DNA of 64,000 bases, taken from the NCBI GenBank assembly GCA_040403095.1, contig JBBALI010000016.1, positions 1 through 64,000 on the forward strand, given 5' to 3'. Positions 51,578 to 61,063 of the stretch are shown here, piece by piece. The stretch comes from JAQVCM01 sp040403095 (lineage in GTDB: Bacteria; Bacteroidota; Bacteroidia; Flavobacteriales_D; Crocinitomicaceae). Both the position numbers and the translations under genes were made by a program. Numbering within the stretch: the first letter of the stretch is position 1; each line of letters opens with the position of its first letter. The notes below the pieces were generated by a model that was not told where the DNA came from, searched no databases, and worked only from the letters and a program-made list of their open reading frames with translations.

Positions 51578-52683
51578 TCGGTCAATTTTCGATAAAAATG
51601 CAAAGATTCGGCTTTCACTTCACCTTGGTGAAAAATTTGAATCAAATCAGACAAAACGCGATCTGGTTCTACAGCACTATTTTCCCAAAAATAATTCATT
51701 CGATGCGCATAAGAATACAAGTTATTGCTTTGAAACGCTTTGAAATATTGGTATTTCCCATTGGATTTGAGCATTTCTTTTTTCGTCGGAACTTCCACAT
51801 TTACCCAAAAGTCTGTGGATTGATTCTTTTTGAAAACTTGTTCAAAACTGTAATACATGCTTCCAGTTCCTTTTTCATTTTTAGAGACATAATCCGCGCC
51901 AGCATCCGCTAATAGTTTAGCGCCAAAACTTTCTCCAGCAGGCATATACCAAGTGTCACCATAAACCATCCCTGAAAAAACGGTTGGCTTCTTTGTAAAT
52001 GATTTAGCAGTTTTAGACAATTGTAAATAGTTTTTTTCTACTTTTTCAAAATAAGCTTCTGCCACTTTTTCTTTTCCAAATAAATAGCCAAAAACCTTGA
52101 TCCATTCTGCTTTTCCCAAAGGATGATTTTCTTTCCAATCGTAATTGGGAATACACAAAACACCTAATTTCAATAATTTATCTTCGTTTGCGGTTGTGTT
52201 TCCTTCAAATCCTGTGTGAAATAAAATTTTCGATTTCGTCAATAAAACCCGTTCAGGATTCAATATGCTAAAATCATCAAATTCAAGTACTTTTTTGTTT
52301 TTAAGTCCTTGTTGAACTGTTTGATTGTAAATGTATTTTGAATTTGAAACACCAACAATTTTAGCCGATTCGTTGATTTTTTCAATCATTCCAATATTGG
52401 TTCCAGAAAGCGTGATGATTGATTTTAGCGGGACTTCTATTTGTTCCAACTTACTTGAAATTTTACTGTTGGAATTTCTTTTCACCAGTGCAAAATCTCG
52501 TTCAATCGTTCCATTTTCAGGATTTACAATTTGTAGCTCAATAAAACCTTCTTGTTGTATGATTTTGAAATTTTGAGCGTATTTTATTAGATCGTTGGAA
52601 ACACTTTCATCTTGTTTTACTGGCTGTCTTTGTGTGCAAGCAAAAAGAATAAATAGATTTAATAAAATAATCAATTGTTTCAT
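51574..52683 (-). CDS. ABC importer substrate-binding lipoprotein
   Basis: A 369-residue protein with lipobox LFAC (C16). The mature part has the TroA/BtuF-like two-lobe fold, with LSGTNIGMIEKINESAKIVGVSN in the first lobe and GMVYGDTWYMPAGESFGAKLLADAGADY in the second, a pattern common in siderophore- or haem-type binding proteins of Bacteroidota. It heads the importer operon. A near-consensus -7 box (CATCTTTG, minus, 52689-52696) lies very close to the start. No TonB-dependent receptor is adjacent, so the ligand stays open. Confidence 0.88.
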   Translation of the reverse strand: MKQLIILLNLFILFACTQRQPVKQDESVSNDLIKYAQNFKIIQQEGFIELQIVNPENGTIERDFALVKRNSNSKISSKLEQIEVPLKSIITLSGTNIGMIEKINESAKIVGVSNSKYIYNQTVQQGLKNKKVLEFDDFSILNPERVLLTKSKILFHTGFEGNTTANEDKLLKLGVLCIPNYDWKENHPLGKAEWIKVFGYLFGKEKVAEAYFEKVEKNYLQLSKTAKSFTKKPTVFSGMVYGDTWYMPAGESFGAKLLADAGADYVSKNEKGTGSMYYSFEQVFKKNQSTDFWVNVEVPTKKEMLKSNGKYQYFKAFQSNNLYSYAHRMNYFWENSAVEPDRVLSDLIQIFHQGEVKAESLHFYRKLTE

Positions 52684-52758
52684 GAGTACAAAGATGAGAA
52701 AATGAATTTAAACTTCACTTTTTTTACTTTGAGTTTGTATTGAATGGATATTTTTTCT

Positions 52759-52766
52759 TATCTTTA
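52759..52766 (+). promoter_or_regulatory. -7 promoter element of comM-like gene
   Basis: TATCTTTA matches TAnnTTTG at seven of eight positions, 28 bases before the ATG. Confidence 0.45.
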
Positions 52767-52794
52767 GTTAACTTAATTTTTTAAAAACCCTTTT

Positions 52795-54336
52795 ATGTTA
52801 GTCAAAACCTATGGAAGTGCCGTATTCGGCATTGATGCAACGACCATTACCATCGAAGTTAATATCGGGCAAGGAGTAAATTTTTTCTTAGTCGGATTGC
52901 CAGACAGTGCAGTCAAAGAAAGTCAGCAAAGAATCAAAGCGGCTTTCAAAAACAATGATTTGAAATTTCCAGGAAAGGAAATCACTGTAAACATGGCGCC
53001 TGCTGATATTCGCAAGGAAGGTTCAACGTTCGATTTACCTATAGCAATTGGAATTTTAGCCGCCAGCGAACAAGTTTTGTGCGAGCGATTGGAAGAGTAT
53101 CTGATTTTGGGCGAATTGTCGCTCGACGGAAGTGTGCAAGCGATGAAAGGAATTTTGCCCATTGCGATTCAAGCCAAAAAAGAAGGATTCAAAGGAATCA
53201 TTTTGCCGAAAGCCAACGCGGTTGAAGCTGCAATTGTGAATGAATTGGAAGTTTACGGTGTTGAAAGCTTGATTGAAGTGGTTGATTTTTTGAATCATAA
53301 AATACAAATTCAACCAACTATCGTAGACATTGAAGCTGAATTTCAAAAGAAATTGGACCAAATTGAAGTCGATTTTAGAGATGTCAAAGGACAATCAAAT
53401 ATCAAACGCGCCTTTGAAATCGCGGCCGCTGGTGGTCACAATGTGATTTTAATTGGACCTCCAGGGGCTGGAAAATCCATGTTGGCGAAGCGTTTACCAA
53501 CGATTTTACCACCAATGACCATGGCAGAATCCTTGGAAACAACCAAAATTCACAGCGTCGCAGGAAAAATGGGAAAAGAAATTGGTTTGGTAACACAAAG
53601 GCCATTTAGAAAACCGCATCACACGATTTCGGATGTGGCGCTTGTTGGCGGCGGCGGTTATCCACAACCAGGAGAAATTTCATTGGCACACAATGGCGTT
53701 TTGTTTCTAGACGAATTGCCTGAGTACAAAAGAACTGTACTAGAAGTTATGCGTCAACCATTAGAGGATAGAACCGTAACTATTTCAAGGGCAAAATTCA
53801 CGGTTGATTATCCTGCAGGATTTATGTTGATTGCAGCAATGAATCCTTGTCCGTGTGGCTATTACAATCATCCTGAAAAAGAATGTGTTTGCGGTCCAGG
53901 CGTTGTGCAAAAATATTTGAATAAAATTTCTGGTCCATTGCTAGATCGAATCGATTTACACGTAGAAGTTACGCCCATCAGTTACGATGAATTGGCGCAT
54001 CATCAGCCAGATGAAGGAAGTATTGATATCAGAAATCGGGTCATTGAAGCACGATTGCTGCAAGAAAAAAGATACGTTAACGCTGATGGAGTTCATTGCA
54101 ATGCGCAAATGAGTTCGAAAGATTTAAGTGTTTATTGTCGAATCGACGAAGCCGGAAATGCGATTTTAAAGCGCGCAATGGACAGTTTAGGATTTTCTGC
54201 TCGTGCGTACGACCGCATTTTGAAAGTAGCTAGAACTGTCGCTGATTTAGAAAAATCTGACACAATTTCTGCAGGACATTTGGCTGAAGCGATTCAGTTT
54301 CGAAGTTTGGACCGAGAGGGATGGGCGGAGAAATAA
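52795..54336 (+). CDS. YifB/ComM-family Mg chelatase-like ATPase
   Basis: A 513-residue AAA+ protein. The N-terminal Lon-protease-like ChlI domain (about 1-165, with SAVKESQQRIKAAFKNN) is followed by the AAA+ core with Walker A GPPGAGKS (221-228), GEISLAHNGVLFLDELPEY (Walker B), and a C-terminal Mg-chelatase domain with a zinc-like segment CPCGYYNHPEKECVC. In competent species ComM is a branch-migration helicase for integrating DNA (known); here the role may be similar. Stands alone, divergent from the importer genes. Confidence 0.93.
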   Translation: MLVKTYGSAVFGIDATTITIEVNIGQGVNFFLVGLPDSAVKESQQRIKAAFKNNDLKFPGKEITVNMAPADIRKEGSTFDLPIAIGILAASEQVLCERLEEYLILGELSLDGSVQAMKGILPIAIQAKKEGFKGIILPKANAVEAAIVNELEVYGVESLIEVVDFLNHKIQIQPTIVDIEAEFQKKLDQIEVDFRDVKGQSNIKRAFEIAAAGGHNVILIGPPGAGKSMLAKRLPTILPPMTMAESLETTKIHSVAGKMGKEIGLVTQRPFRKPHHTISDVALVGGGGYPQPGEISLAHNGVLFLDELPEYKRTVLEVMRQPLEDRTVTISRAKFTVDYPAGFMLIAAMNPCPCGYYNHPEKECVCGPGVVQKYLNKISGPLLDRIDLHVEVTPISYDELAHHQPDEGSIDIRNRVIEARLLQEKRYVNADGVHCNAQMSSKDLSVYCRIDEAGNAILKRAMDSLGFSARAYDRILKVARTVADLEKSDTISAGHLAEAIQFRSLDREGWAEK

Positions 54337-54444
54337 TTTAACATGTTTTAGTGGTCAAAGTTTTAATAGTTAACTATTTCACAAACTATGTCAATTTAGC
54401 AAAAACCTAACTTTCAAAAAAGCATGTAATTCACAAAGAAATTC

Positions 54445-54452
54445 TACCTTTG
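54445..54452 (+). promoter_or_regulatory. -7 promoter element of lpdA
   Basis: TACCTTTG, a perfect TAnnTTTG, 21 bases before the ATG at 54474. Confidence 0.65.
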
Positions 54453-54473
54453 TCTTGTAAAAATTTAAACACG

Positions 54474-55874
54474 ATGAGTACTTACGACGTTGCGATTATA
54501 GGTTCAGGACCTGGAGGATATGTGGCTGCTATTAGATGCGCACAACTTGGAATGAAAACTGCTTTGATTGAAAAATATGATACTTTAGGCGGAACTTGCT
54601 TGAATGTAGGTTGTATTCCTTCCAAAGCTTTGTTGGATTCTTCTGAACATTTTCACAATGCGAAGCACAATTTTACGGAGCATGGAATCAATATTACTGG
54701 CTTAGAAGCGGACATCAATCAAATGATTGCGCGCAAAGCGGAAGTTGTTTCACAAACTTGCAATGGAATCAAATTTTTAATGGATAAAAACAACGTGACT
54801 GTTTACAACGGTTGGGGTTCGTTCGCATCCAAAAATTCGATTTTAATCAAAGGAAAAGAAAGCGAAGAAACGATTGAAGCCAAAAACATCATTATCGCAA
54901 CAGGTTCTAAGCCAAACTTTTTCCCAGGAATGGAACCCGACAAAGACCGCATTATTACTTCAACGGAAGCATTGAAAATGAAAGAAATCCCAAAAAGATT
55001 GTTGGTTATTGGTGGTGGCGTTATTGGTCTTGAATTAGGTTCTGTTTATGCGAGATTAGGAACGGAAGTTGAAGTGGTTGAATTTGCTGATTCTATTATC
55101 CCAACAATGGACAAAGCATTAGGAAAAGAATTGATGCGCGCCTTGAAAAAAGAAGGTTTCAAATTCAACATGGAACACAAAGTTCAAAGCGTTGTAAACA
55201 CTGGGAAAGGTGTAAAATTAACTGCTTTGAATAAAAAAGACCAAGAAGTTGTGTTGGAAGCTGATTATTGCTTGGTTGCAGTTGGTCGTAAAGCCTACAC
55301 TGCTGGATTGAATCTTGAAATTGCTGGTTTAACTGCAAACAATCGTGGTCAAGTGGAAGTAAACGATCATTTGCAAACTTCGATTCCAAATATTTATGCA
55401 ATTGGTGACGTTGTTCGTGGAGCAATGTTGGCGCACAAAGCAGAAGAGGAAGGCGTTTACGTTGCTGAGTTAATCGCAGGACAAAAACCGCATATCAATT
55501 ACAATTTGATTCCTGGGGTTGTTTACACATGGCCAGAAGTTGCTGCAGTTGGTAAAACTGAAGAAGAATTGAAAGCTGCTGGTGTTGAATATAAAGTTGG
55601 TTCTTTTCCTATCAAAGCTTTGGGAAGAGCGCGCGCAAGTATGGATACGCAAGGATTAGTAAAAATCTTGGCTGATAAAAACACTGATGAAGTTTTAGGA
55701 GTTCACATGGTTGCTCCACGTGCTGCTGATTTAATCATGGAAGCAGTTGTTGCCATGGAATACAGAGCATCTGCTGAAGACATTGCTCGTATTTGTCACC
55801 CGCATCCAACATACTCTGAAGCAATCAAAGAAGCTGCATTAGATGCTACCGCTGCAAGAGCTTTGCACGTATAA
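54474..55874 (+). CDS. lpdA: Dihydrolipoyl dehydrogenase
   Basis: The E3 flavoprotein of the 2-oxoacid dehydrogenase complexes and glycine cleavage system. The 466 residues show the FAD-binding GSGPGG (10-15), the redox disulfide GGTCLNVGCIPSK (C42, C47), the NAD-binding GGGVIGLELGSVYARLG, and the late HPHPTYSEAIKEAA with the catalytic His and Glu. Start 54474 is chosen over the in-frame start at 54450 because it gives the family N-terminus and lies after the -7 box. The E1 and E2 genes are not adjacent. Confidence 0.96.
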   Translation: MSTYDVAIIGSGPGGYVAAIRCAQLGMKTALIEKYDTLGGTCLNVGCIPSKALLDSSEHFHNAKHNFTEHGINITGLEADINQMIARKAEVVSQTCNGIKFLMDKNNVTVYNGWGSFASKNSILIKGKESEETIEAKNIIIATGSKPNFFPGMEPDKDRIITSTEALKMKEIPKRLLVIGGGVIGLELGSVYARLGTEVEVVEFADSIIPTMDKALGKELMRALKKEGFKFNMEHKVQSVVNTGKGVKLTALNKKDQEVVLEADYCLVAVGRKAYTAGLNLEIAGLTANNRGQVEVNDHLQTSIPNIYAIGDVVRGAMLAHKAEEEGVYVAELIAGQKPHINYNLIPGVVYTWPEVAAVGKTEEELKAAGVEYKVGSFPIKALGRARASMDTQGLVKILADKNTDEVLGVHMVAPRAADLIMEAVVAMEYRASAEDIARICHPHPTYSEAIKEAALDATAARALHV

Positions 55875-55899
55875 TTAAAGTTTTAAAACTTTCTCGATA

Positions 55900-55907
55900 T
55901 AATTTTG
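55900..55907 (+). promoter_or_regulatory. -7 promoter element of hemH
   Basis: TAATTTTG fits TAnnTTTG. A start site about 7 bases downstream falls at the foot of the hairpin 55912-55942. Confidence 0.5.
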
Positions 55908-55911
55908 TTAC

Positions 55912-55951
55912 AGTATCAGATTTCTTTTTGAGGTCTGATACTTATTTTTAA
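55912..55951 (+). terminator. Hairpin between lpdA and hemH: lpdA terminator or hemH leader structure
   Basis: AGTATCAGA and TCTGATACT form a 9-bp perfect stem with a loop of 13 bases, followed by TATTTTTA. It ends 3 bases before the hemH ATG. It may end lpdA transcripts, but it also fills the whole predicted hemH leader. Confidence 0.65.
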
Positions 55952-55954
55952 AGA

Positions 55955-56974
55955 ATGAAGAAAACAGGCGTTTTATTGCTCCAACTGGGAACTCCAGACA
56001 GTCCATCAACCTCAGATGTGAGAACATATTTGAGTGAATTTTTAAATGACCCAAGAGTTATTGATTTGCCTTGGATAGCTCGAAAATTGTTGGTCAATGG
56101 AATCATTGTTCCTTTTAGAGCGCCAAAATCTGCAAAGATTTATAAAAAATTGTGGGAACATGGAAATGGTGTTTCTCCTTTGCTGACTTACACACAATCT
56201 GTTCAAAAATTATTGACTGAACGTTTACAAAACGACAATATCACTGTCGAAATGGCGATGCGTTATCAAAATCCTTCGATGGATTTGGTGTTAGACCGCA
56301 TGCACAAAGCCAATTACGAACAAATCATTATCATTCCACTTTTTCCTCAATATGCAAGTGCTTCTTCGGGGTCTGCAATCGAAAAAGCAATGAATTTGAT
56401 CCGCAAATGGTGGGTAATTCCTGAAATCAAAATTGTAAATCAGTTTTACGATCATCCTGCCTATATTGATTCAATTGTAGAAAGAGCAAAAGCATTCAAT
56501 TTTGATGAATATGACCATATTTTGTTTTCTTATCACGGTTTGCCAGAGCGACAAGTTGACAAAGTATACGACGATGGATTGTGTGAAGATCAACCTTGTG
56601 AAACAACGATTAACGAGGAAAATAAATTCTGCTACAAAGCAACTTCTTACGCCACAACACGCTTAATTGCTGCGAAATTAGGTCTTAAAGAATCAGATTA
56701 TACAGTATGTTTTCAATCTCGTTTAGACAAAAAATGGTTGACGCCTTTTTCAGATGTGATCGTGGAAGAACAAGGAAAAAAAGGAGCTAAGAAATTGTTG
56801 GCTTTTAGTCCAGCTTTTGTTGCCGATTGTCTGGAAACCATTATTGAAATTGGAGACGAATACCAAGAAATTTTCGAAGAACACGGAGGAGAAAAAGTGC
56901 AATTAGTGCCAAGTTCCAACGACCATCCAAGATTCATAGATTGTTTGGAAGACTTGGTTAGAACGAGACTTTAA
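55955..56974 (+). CDS. hemH: Ferrochelatase
   Basis: Inserts Fe2+ into protoporphyrin IX (last haem step). The 339-residue protein begins KKTGVLLLQLGTPDSPS and has IIIPLFPQYASASSGSA, SYHGLPERQVDK with the catalytic His, FQSRLDKKWLTPFSD and FSPAFVADCLETIIEIG with the catalytic Glu. A cysteine-bearing insert (LCEDQPCETT ... FCYKAT) sits where other Flavobacteriales enzymes have an even more Cys-rich segment. No other hem genes are near. Confidence 0.95.
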   Translation: MKKTGVLLLQLGTPDSPSTSDVRTYLSEFLNDPRVIDLPWIARKLLVNGIIVPFRAPKSAKIYKKLWEHGNGVSPLLTYTQSVQKLLTERLQNDNITVEMAMRYQNPSMDLVLDRMHKANYEQIIIIPLFPQYASASSGSAIEKAMNLIRKWWVIPEIKIVNQFYDHPAYIDSIVERAKAFNFDEYDHILFSYHGLPERQVDKVYDDGLCEDQPCETTINEENKFCYKATSYATTRLIAAKLGLKESDYTVCFQSRLDKKWLTPFSDVIVEEQGKKGAKKLLAFSPAFVADCLETIIEIGDEYQEIFEEHGGEKVQLVPSSNDHPRFIDCLEDLVRTRL

Positions 56975-57073
56975 AATTTATCGTTTAATCCTAATTTTTC
57001 AATTTTCTATTCGAAAAATCACTTATTTCATTGATTTTGCGTCTTGATTTCCCCTGAAATTCAGTCAAAAATC

Positions 57074-57081
57074 CTAACTTT
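57074..57081 (+). promoter_or_regulatory. -7 promoter element of alaS
   Basis: TAACTTTG, a perfect TAnnTTTG, about 65 bases before the alaS ATG. Confidence 0.6.
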
Positions 57082-57145
57082 GTTGTGAAATTTTAAATTA
57101 TCTTTTTATTCAATTTATATTATTGAATAATAACACTTTATATTC

Positions 57146-59758
57146 ATGACACTTCACGAAATACGCCAACATTTTTTCCGCTTTTTTGAAGAAAAAGGAC
57201 ACAAAATCGTTCCTTCAGCTCCGATGGTTGTAAAAAACGATCCAACTTTGATGTTTACCAATGCTGGAATGAACCAATTCAAAGACTATTTTTTAGGGAA
57301 TAGTGTTCCAAGTATCAGAAGAATTGCCAATTCACAAAAATGCTTGCGCGTTTCAGGAAAACACAATGATTTAGAAGAGGTTGGAGTGGATACTTATCAC
57401 CACACCATGTTCGAAATGTTGGGAAATTGGTCTTTTGGAGATTATTTTAAAGAAGAAGCGATTTCTTGGGCTTGGGAATTATTGACAGATGTGTATAAAA
57501 TTCCTGTAGACCAATTGTATGTGACCGTCTTTGAAGGTGATAAAAAAGATGGTGTTCCACAAGATTTAGAAAGTTACAATATTTGGAAACGTTTTATAGC
57601 AGAAGATAGAATCATTCTGGCTTCCAAGAAAGACAATTTCTGGGAAATGGGTGAAACTGGACCGTGCGGACCTTGTACAGAAATTCACGTAGATATTCGT
57701 CCGTTGGAAGACCGACAAAAAACGAATGGTTTGACATTGGTCAATAACGATCACCCGCAAGTGGTTGAAATTTGGAACAACGTTTTCATGCAATTCAATC
57801 GAAAAGCAGACGGAAGTCTTGAGCCTTTGCCAGCAACGCACGTTGATACAGGAATGGGATTGGAGCGTTTGGCGATGGCTTTACAAGGAAAAACTTCGAA
57901 TTATGATACCGATTTATTTCAGTCTTTGATTCGTCACATGGAGAAAATCTCAGGTGTTAAATACGGAGAGAAAGAAGAAACCGACATTGCATTGCGCGTC
58001 ATTGCAGATCATGTTCGCGCCATTGCATTTTCAATCGCTGATGGTCAATTACCTTCAAATACTGGTGCTGGATATGTAATTCGTCGAATTTTGAGAAGAG
58101 CGGTTCGCTACGGATACCAAACATTGAATTTGAAAGAACCATTTTTATCTGGACTTTCTGTCGTTTTAGGCAAGGAAATGGGCGATCCTTTTCAAGAATT
58201 ATTGAATCAAAAAGACATCATCGAAAAAGTAATTTTTGAAGAAGAATTGAGTTTTTTCAGAACCTTAGAGCAAGGAATTAAAAGGATGGATGCGCTGATG
58301 GCGAACGCAAGAGAAACAAAAAATCCAGTTTTAAATGGTGCTGCTGTTTTCGAATTGTATGATACTTTTGGTTTTCCTGTAGATTTGACTTCCTTGATTG
58401 CTCGAGAAAATAATCTATCCATCGATGAGGTTGAATTTGAAGCAAAATTAGAAGAACAAAGAAATCGTTCAAGAATTGCAACAGCTATCGAAACTGATGA
58501 TTGGGTAATTTTGAAAACAGATTCAGAAGAGAAATTTATTGGTTACGACAACTTGGTTGCAAGAGTTGAAATCGTGAAATATAGAAAAGTGAGCGAAAAG
58601 CAAAAAGCTTTTTATCAATTGGTTTTCAATCAAACACCTTTCTACCCTGAAGGTGGTGGACAAGTGGGTGATACTGGATTTATTGAGCACAATGGAAATA
58701 AAACATTCATTTTTGATACCAAAAAGGAGAATAATTTGATTATTCATTTGACTGAAAAATTACCAGTCGATCCAACTACTGAATTTGATGCGCATGTAAA
58801 TATCGAAAAACGTGAATTGGCAGCTTCAAATCACTCTGCAACCCACTTGTTACAACATGCATTACGCACGGTGTTAGGAACGCACGTTGAACAAAAAAGT
58901 TCCTTTGTCAGTGCTGATTATTTACGTTTTGATTTTTCACATTTTTCAAAAGTAACTGACGAGGAATTGGTTGAAATCGAAACACTTGTGAATAATGCAA
59001 TCCGTGCTAATATTGAATTGGATGAGCACAGAAATTTACCTATCGAAGAAGCAAAAAACATGGGTGCAATGGCTCTTTTTGGTGAAAAATATGGAGACAA
59101 TGTGCGTGTGATTAAATTCGGAAATTCTATTGAACTTTGTGGTGGTACACACGTTCCATCTACAGGAAAAATTGGAATGTTCAAATTGACAACTGAAACG
59201 GCTGTTGCAGCAGGAATCAGAAGAATTGAAGCGATTACCAATAAAACAGCTGAAAATTTACTGCGCAAAAAGGCGGATTCTTTGGATGAAATCAGCAGTA
59301 TTTTGAAAAATCCAAAAGACCTAAAATCAGCAGTTGAAGAATTGATTCAGAAAAACAATCAACTTCAAAAGCAAATTGAAGGATTCCAAAAGGAAAAAGC
59401 GATGTTAGTGAAAGCGGATTTAAAAGCTAAAATTACTCCAATAAACGGTGTGAATTTATTGGCTGAAAAAATCAATTTAGACGCTGGAAGTATCAAAGAC
59501 ATTGTATATCAATTGAAAGGTGAAGTTGAAAATTTTGCTGCTGTTATAGGTGGAGTAGAAGGCGATAAATGTTCGCTAACAATTATTTTCGCTGATCAAA
59601 TCGTTGCAGATAAAAATGTTGATGCTGGGAAAATTATTCGTGAAGTTTCCAAACACATCCAAGGAGGTGGCGGAGGACAAGCGTTTTTTGCAACTGCTGG
59701 TGGAAAAAATCCTGGTGGTTTAGACAAAGCGATTTCAGAAGTTGTTGGAATGATTTAA
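57146..59758 (+). CDS. alaS: Alanine-tRNA ligase
   Basis: Charges tRNA-Ala and edits misacylated Ser/Gly. The 870-residue protein has the class II core with FTNAGMNQFKDYFLG and HHTMFEMLGNWSFGDYFKEEA, the tRNA-recognition domain, the editing domain with HSATHLLQHAL and CGGTHV (zinc-binding), and the C-terminal coiled coil and DHHA1 domain ending GGGGQAFFATAGGKNPGGL. Length is normal. The 171 bases upstream hold a promoter but no T-box. Followed by a glycosyltransferase after 12 bases. Confidence 0.98.
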   Translation: MTLHEIRQHFFRFFEEKGHKIVPSAPMVVKNDPTLMFTNAGMNQFKDYFLGNSVPSIRRIANSQKCLRVSGKHNDLEEVGVDTYHHTMFEMLGNWSFGDYFKEEAISWAWELLTDVYKIPVDQLYVTVFEGDKKDGVPQDLESYNIWKRFIAEDRIILASKKDNFWEMGETGPCGPCTEIHVDIRPLEDRQKTNGLTLVNNDHPQVVEIWNNVFMQFNRKADGSLEPLPATHVDTGMGLERLAMALQGKTSNYDTDLFQSLIRHMEKISGVKYGEKEETDIALRVIADHVRAIAFSIADGQLPSNTGAGYVIRRILRRAVRYGYQTLNLKEPFLSGLSVVLGKEMGDPFQELLNQKDIIEKVIFEEELSFFRTLEQGIKRMDALMANARETKNPVLNGAAVFELYDTFGFPVDLTSLIARENNLSIDEVEFEAKLEEQRNRSRIATAIETDDWVILKTDSEEKFIGYDNLVARVEIVKYRKVSEKQKAFYQLVFNQTPFYPEGGGQVGDTGFIEHNGNKTFIFDTKKENNLIIHLTEKLPVDPTTEFDAHVNIEKRELAASNHSATHLLQHALRTVLGTHVEQKSSFVSADYLRFDFSHFSKVTDEELVEIETLVNNAIRANIELDEHRNLPIEEAKNMGAMALFGEKYGDNVRVIKFGNSIELCGGTHVPSTGKIGMFKLTTETAVAAGIRRIEAITNKTAENLLRKKADSLDEISSILKNPKDLKSAVEELIQKNNQLQKQIEGFQKEKAMLVKADLKAKITPINGVNLLAEKINLDAGSIKDIVYQLKGEVENFAAVIGGVEGDKCSLTIIFADQIVADKNVDAGKIIREVSKHIQGGGGGQAFFATAGGKNPGGLDKAISEVVGMI

Positions 59759-59770
59759 TTCTAAACTTTC

Positions 59771-61063
59771 ATGAAAGCACTCATCATTTCTTATTATTGG
59801 CCGCCAAGTGGTGGTTCGGGAGTTCAAAGATGGATGTATTTCGCGAAATATTTAGGTGAATTTGGGATTGAACCAACGGTCATTACTGTAAACGAAAAAC
59901 AAGCTTCATACAGCAGTGTAGATGAAAGTTTGGTGCTAGAAATTGAACACATCCGAACTTTCAAAACAAGTACGTTAGAACCAATTCGCTTGTATTCATT
60001 TTTGAAAAGTGGAAATGCAAAAAAAAGCATTCCGCAAGGAAATGTTGGAGGAAAAAAACCTGGAATGATGGATAAAATGGCGCGCTTCATTCGTGCAAAT
60101 TATTTCATTCCTGATGCTCGCGTTGGTTGGAATCCTTACGCTTTCAAAAAAGCAAAACAATTGCTTCAATCTGAAAAATTCGATTTTGTAATCACAACTG
60201 GTCCGCCACAATCAACACACTTAGTTGGACTCAAATTAAAAAGATTGATGCCAAATATTTGTTGGATTGCAGATTTTCGTGATCCTTGGACGGAAGTTTA
60301 TTACAACGATTTGTTCAAACGCACAAAATCTAACGAAGCGAAAGACAAAAAAATGGAATTGGATGTTCTACAAGAATCCAATTTGGTTTTAACCGTTGGT
60401 CCATCCATGCAAAAATTGCTGCAATCGAAAATTGAGCATCAGAAAGACAAAGTCAAATTTATTTTCAATGGATTTGATGAAACTAAAATTTCAAATGCAA
60501 AAGTGATTGAGAACAATATCTTTACAATCGCTTATGTTGGAACTTTGAGTGCAAATTATCCTTACAAATCACTTATTTCAGCATTCAGTAAAATCAAAGA
60601 AACGGATGAAAACAGAAAGGTTCAAATAGAACTTGCTGGTAAAATTGAAGCTGATGTCTTAGCAGACTTCAAAGCGTTGGAAAGTGAAAGTATTCTGATT
60701 CATTATCACGGAATTATTGCCCACAGTGAAGCTTTGTCGTTAATGAAAAGCGCCAATTTACTTTTGCTTTGTTTGCCAGTTTATGAAGGTTCTTCTATTT
60801 TTGTTTCTGGTAAATTACTAGAATATGCAGCCTGCAATAAACCAATTTTAGGCGTTTTTAATCCCGAAAGTGATGCTGGATTTTTGGTCGAAAACTACAC
60901 GCAAGGAAAAGTGTTTTTACCTGAAAATGAAATAGATATTTTCAATTTTATTCAAGATGCTTTAAATGGAAAATTGGCAATAAAAACTGATTTGAAGAGC
61001 CCAAGTGAATTTGAAAGAAAAGCCACAACTAAACAATTAGCTGAATTACTTAAAAGCATCTAA
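59771..61063 (+). CDS. Glycosyltransferase, GT4-like
   Basis: A 430-residue GT-B fold glycosyltransferase. It begins ALIISYYWPPSGGSGVQRWMYFAKYL, a pattern of GT4 enzymes with the glycine-rich N-terminal loop, has WIADFRDPWTEVYY in the first domain and AYVGTLSANYPYKSLISAF and CLPVYEGSSIFVSGKLLEYAACNKPIL (E-x7-E region) in the second. It probably adds a sugar in envelope polysaccharide synthesis; donor and acceptor are unknown. It is downstream of alaS and meets the next gene tail to tail with back-to-back stop codons (TAATTA). Confidence 0.88.
   Translation: MKALIISYYWPPSGGSGVQRWMYFAKYLGEFGIEPTVITVNEKQASYSSVDESLVLEIEHIRTFKTSTLEPIRLYSFLKSGNAKKSIPQGNVGGKKPGMMDKMARFIRANYFIPDARVGWNPYAFKKAKQLLQSEKFDFVITTGPPQSTHLVGLKLKRLMPNICWIADFRDPWTEVYYNDLFKRTKSNEAKDKKMELDVLQESNLVLTVGPSMQKLLQSKIEHQKDKVKFIFNGFDETKISNAKVIENNIFTIAYVGTLSANYPYKSLISAFSKIKETDENRKVQIELAGKIEADVLADFKALESESILIHYHGIIAHSEALSLMKSANLLLLCLPVYEGSSIFVSGKLLEYAACNKPILGVFNPESDAGFLVENYTQGKVFLPENEIDIFNFIQDALNGKLAIKTDLKSPSEFERKATTKQLAELLKSI

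Noticed and set aside
49879..52683. Confident naming as cobalamin importer BtuCDF
   Set aside because: Haem, siderophore and cobalamin systems share this layout, and no riboswitch or TonB receptor gene is adjacent to decide.
57000..57145. T-box leader for alaS
   Set aside because: The upstream region is short and AT-rich, with no T-box motif or terminator/antiterminator pair.
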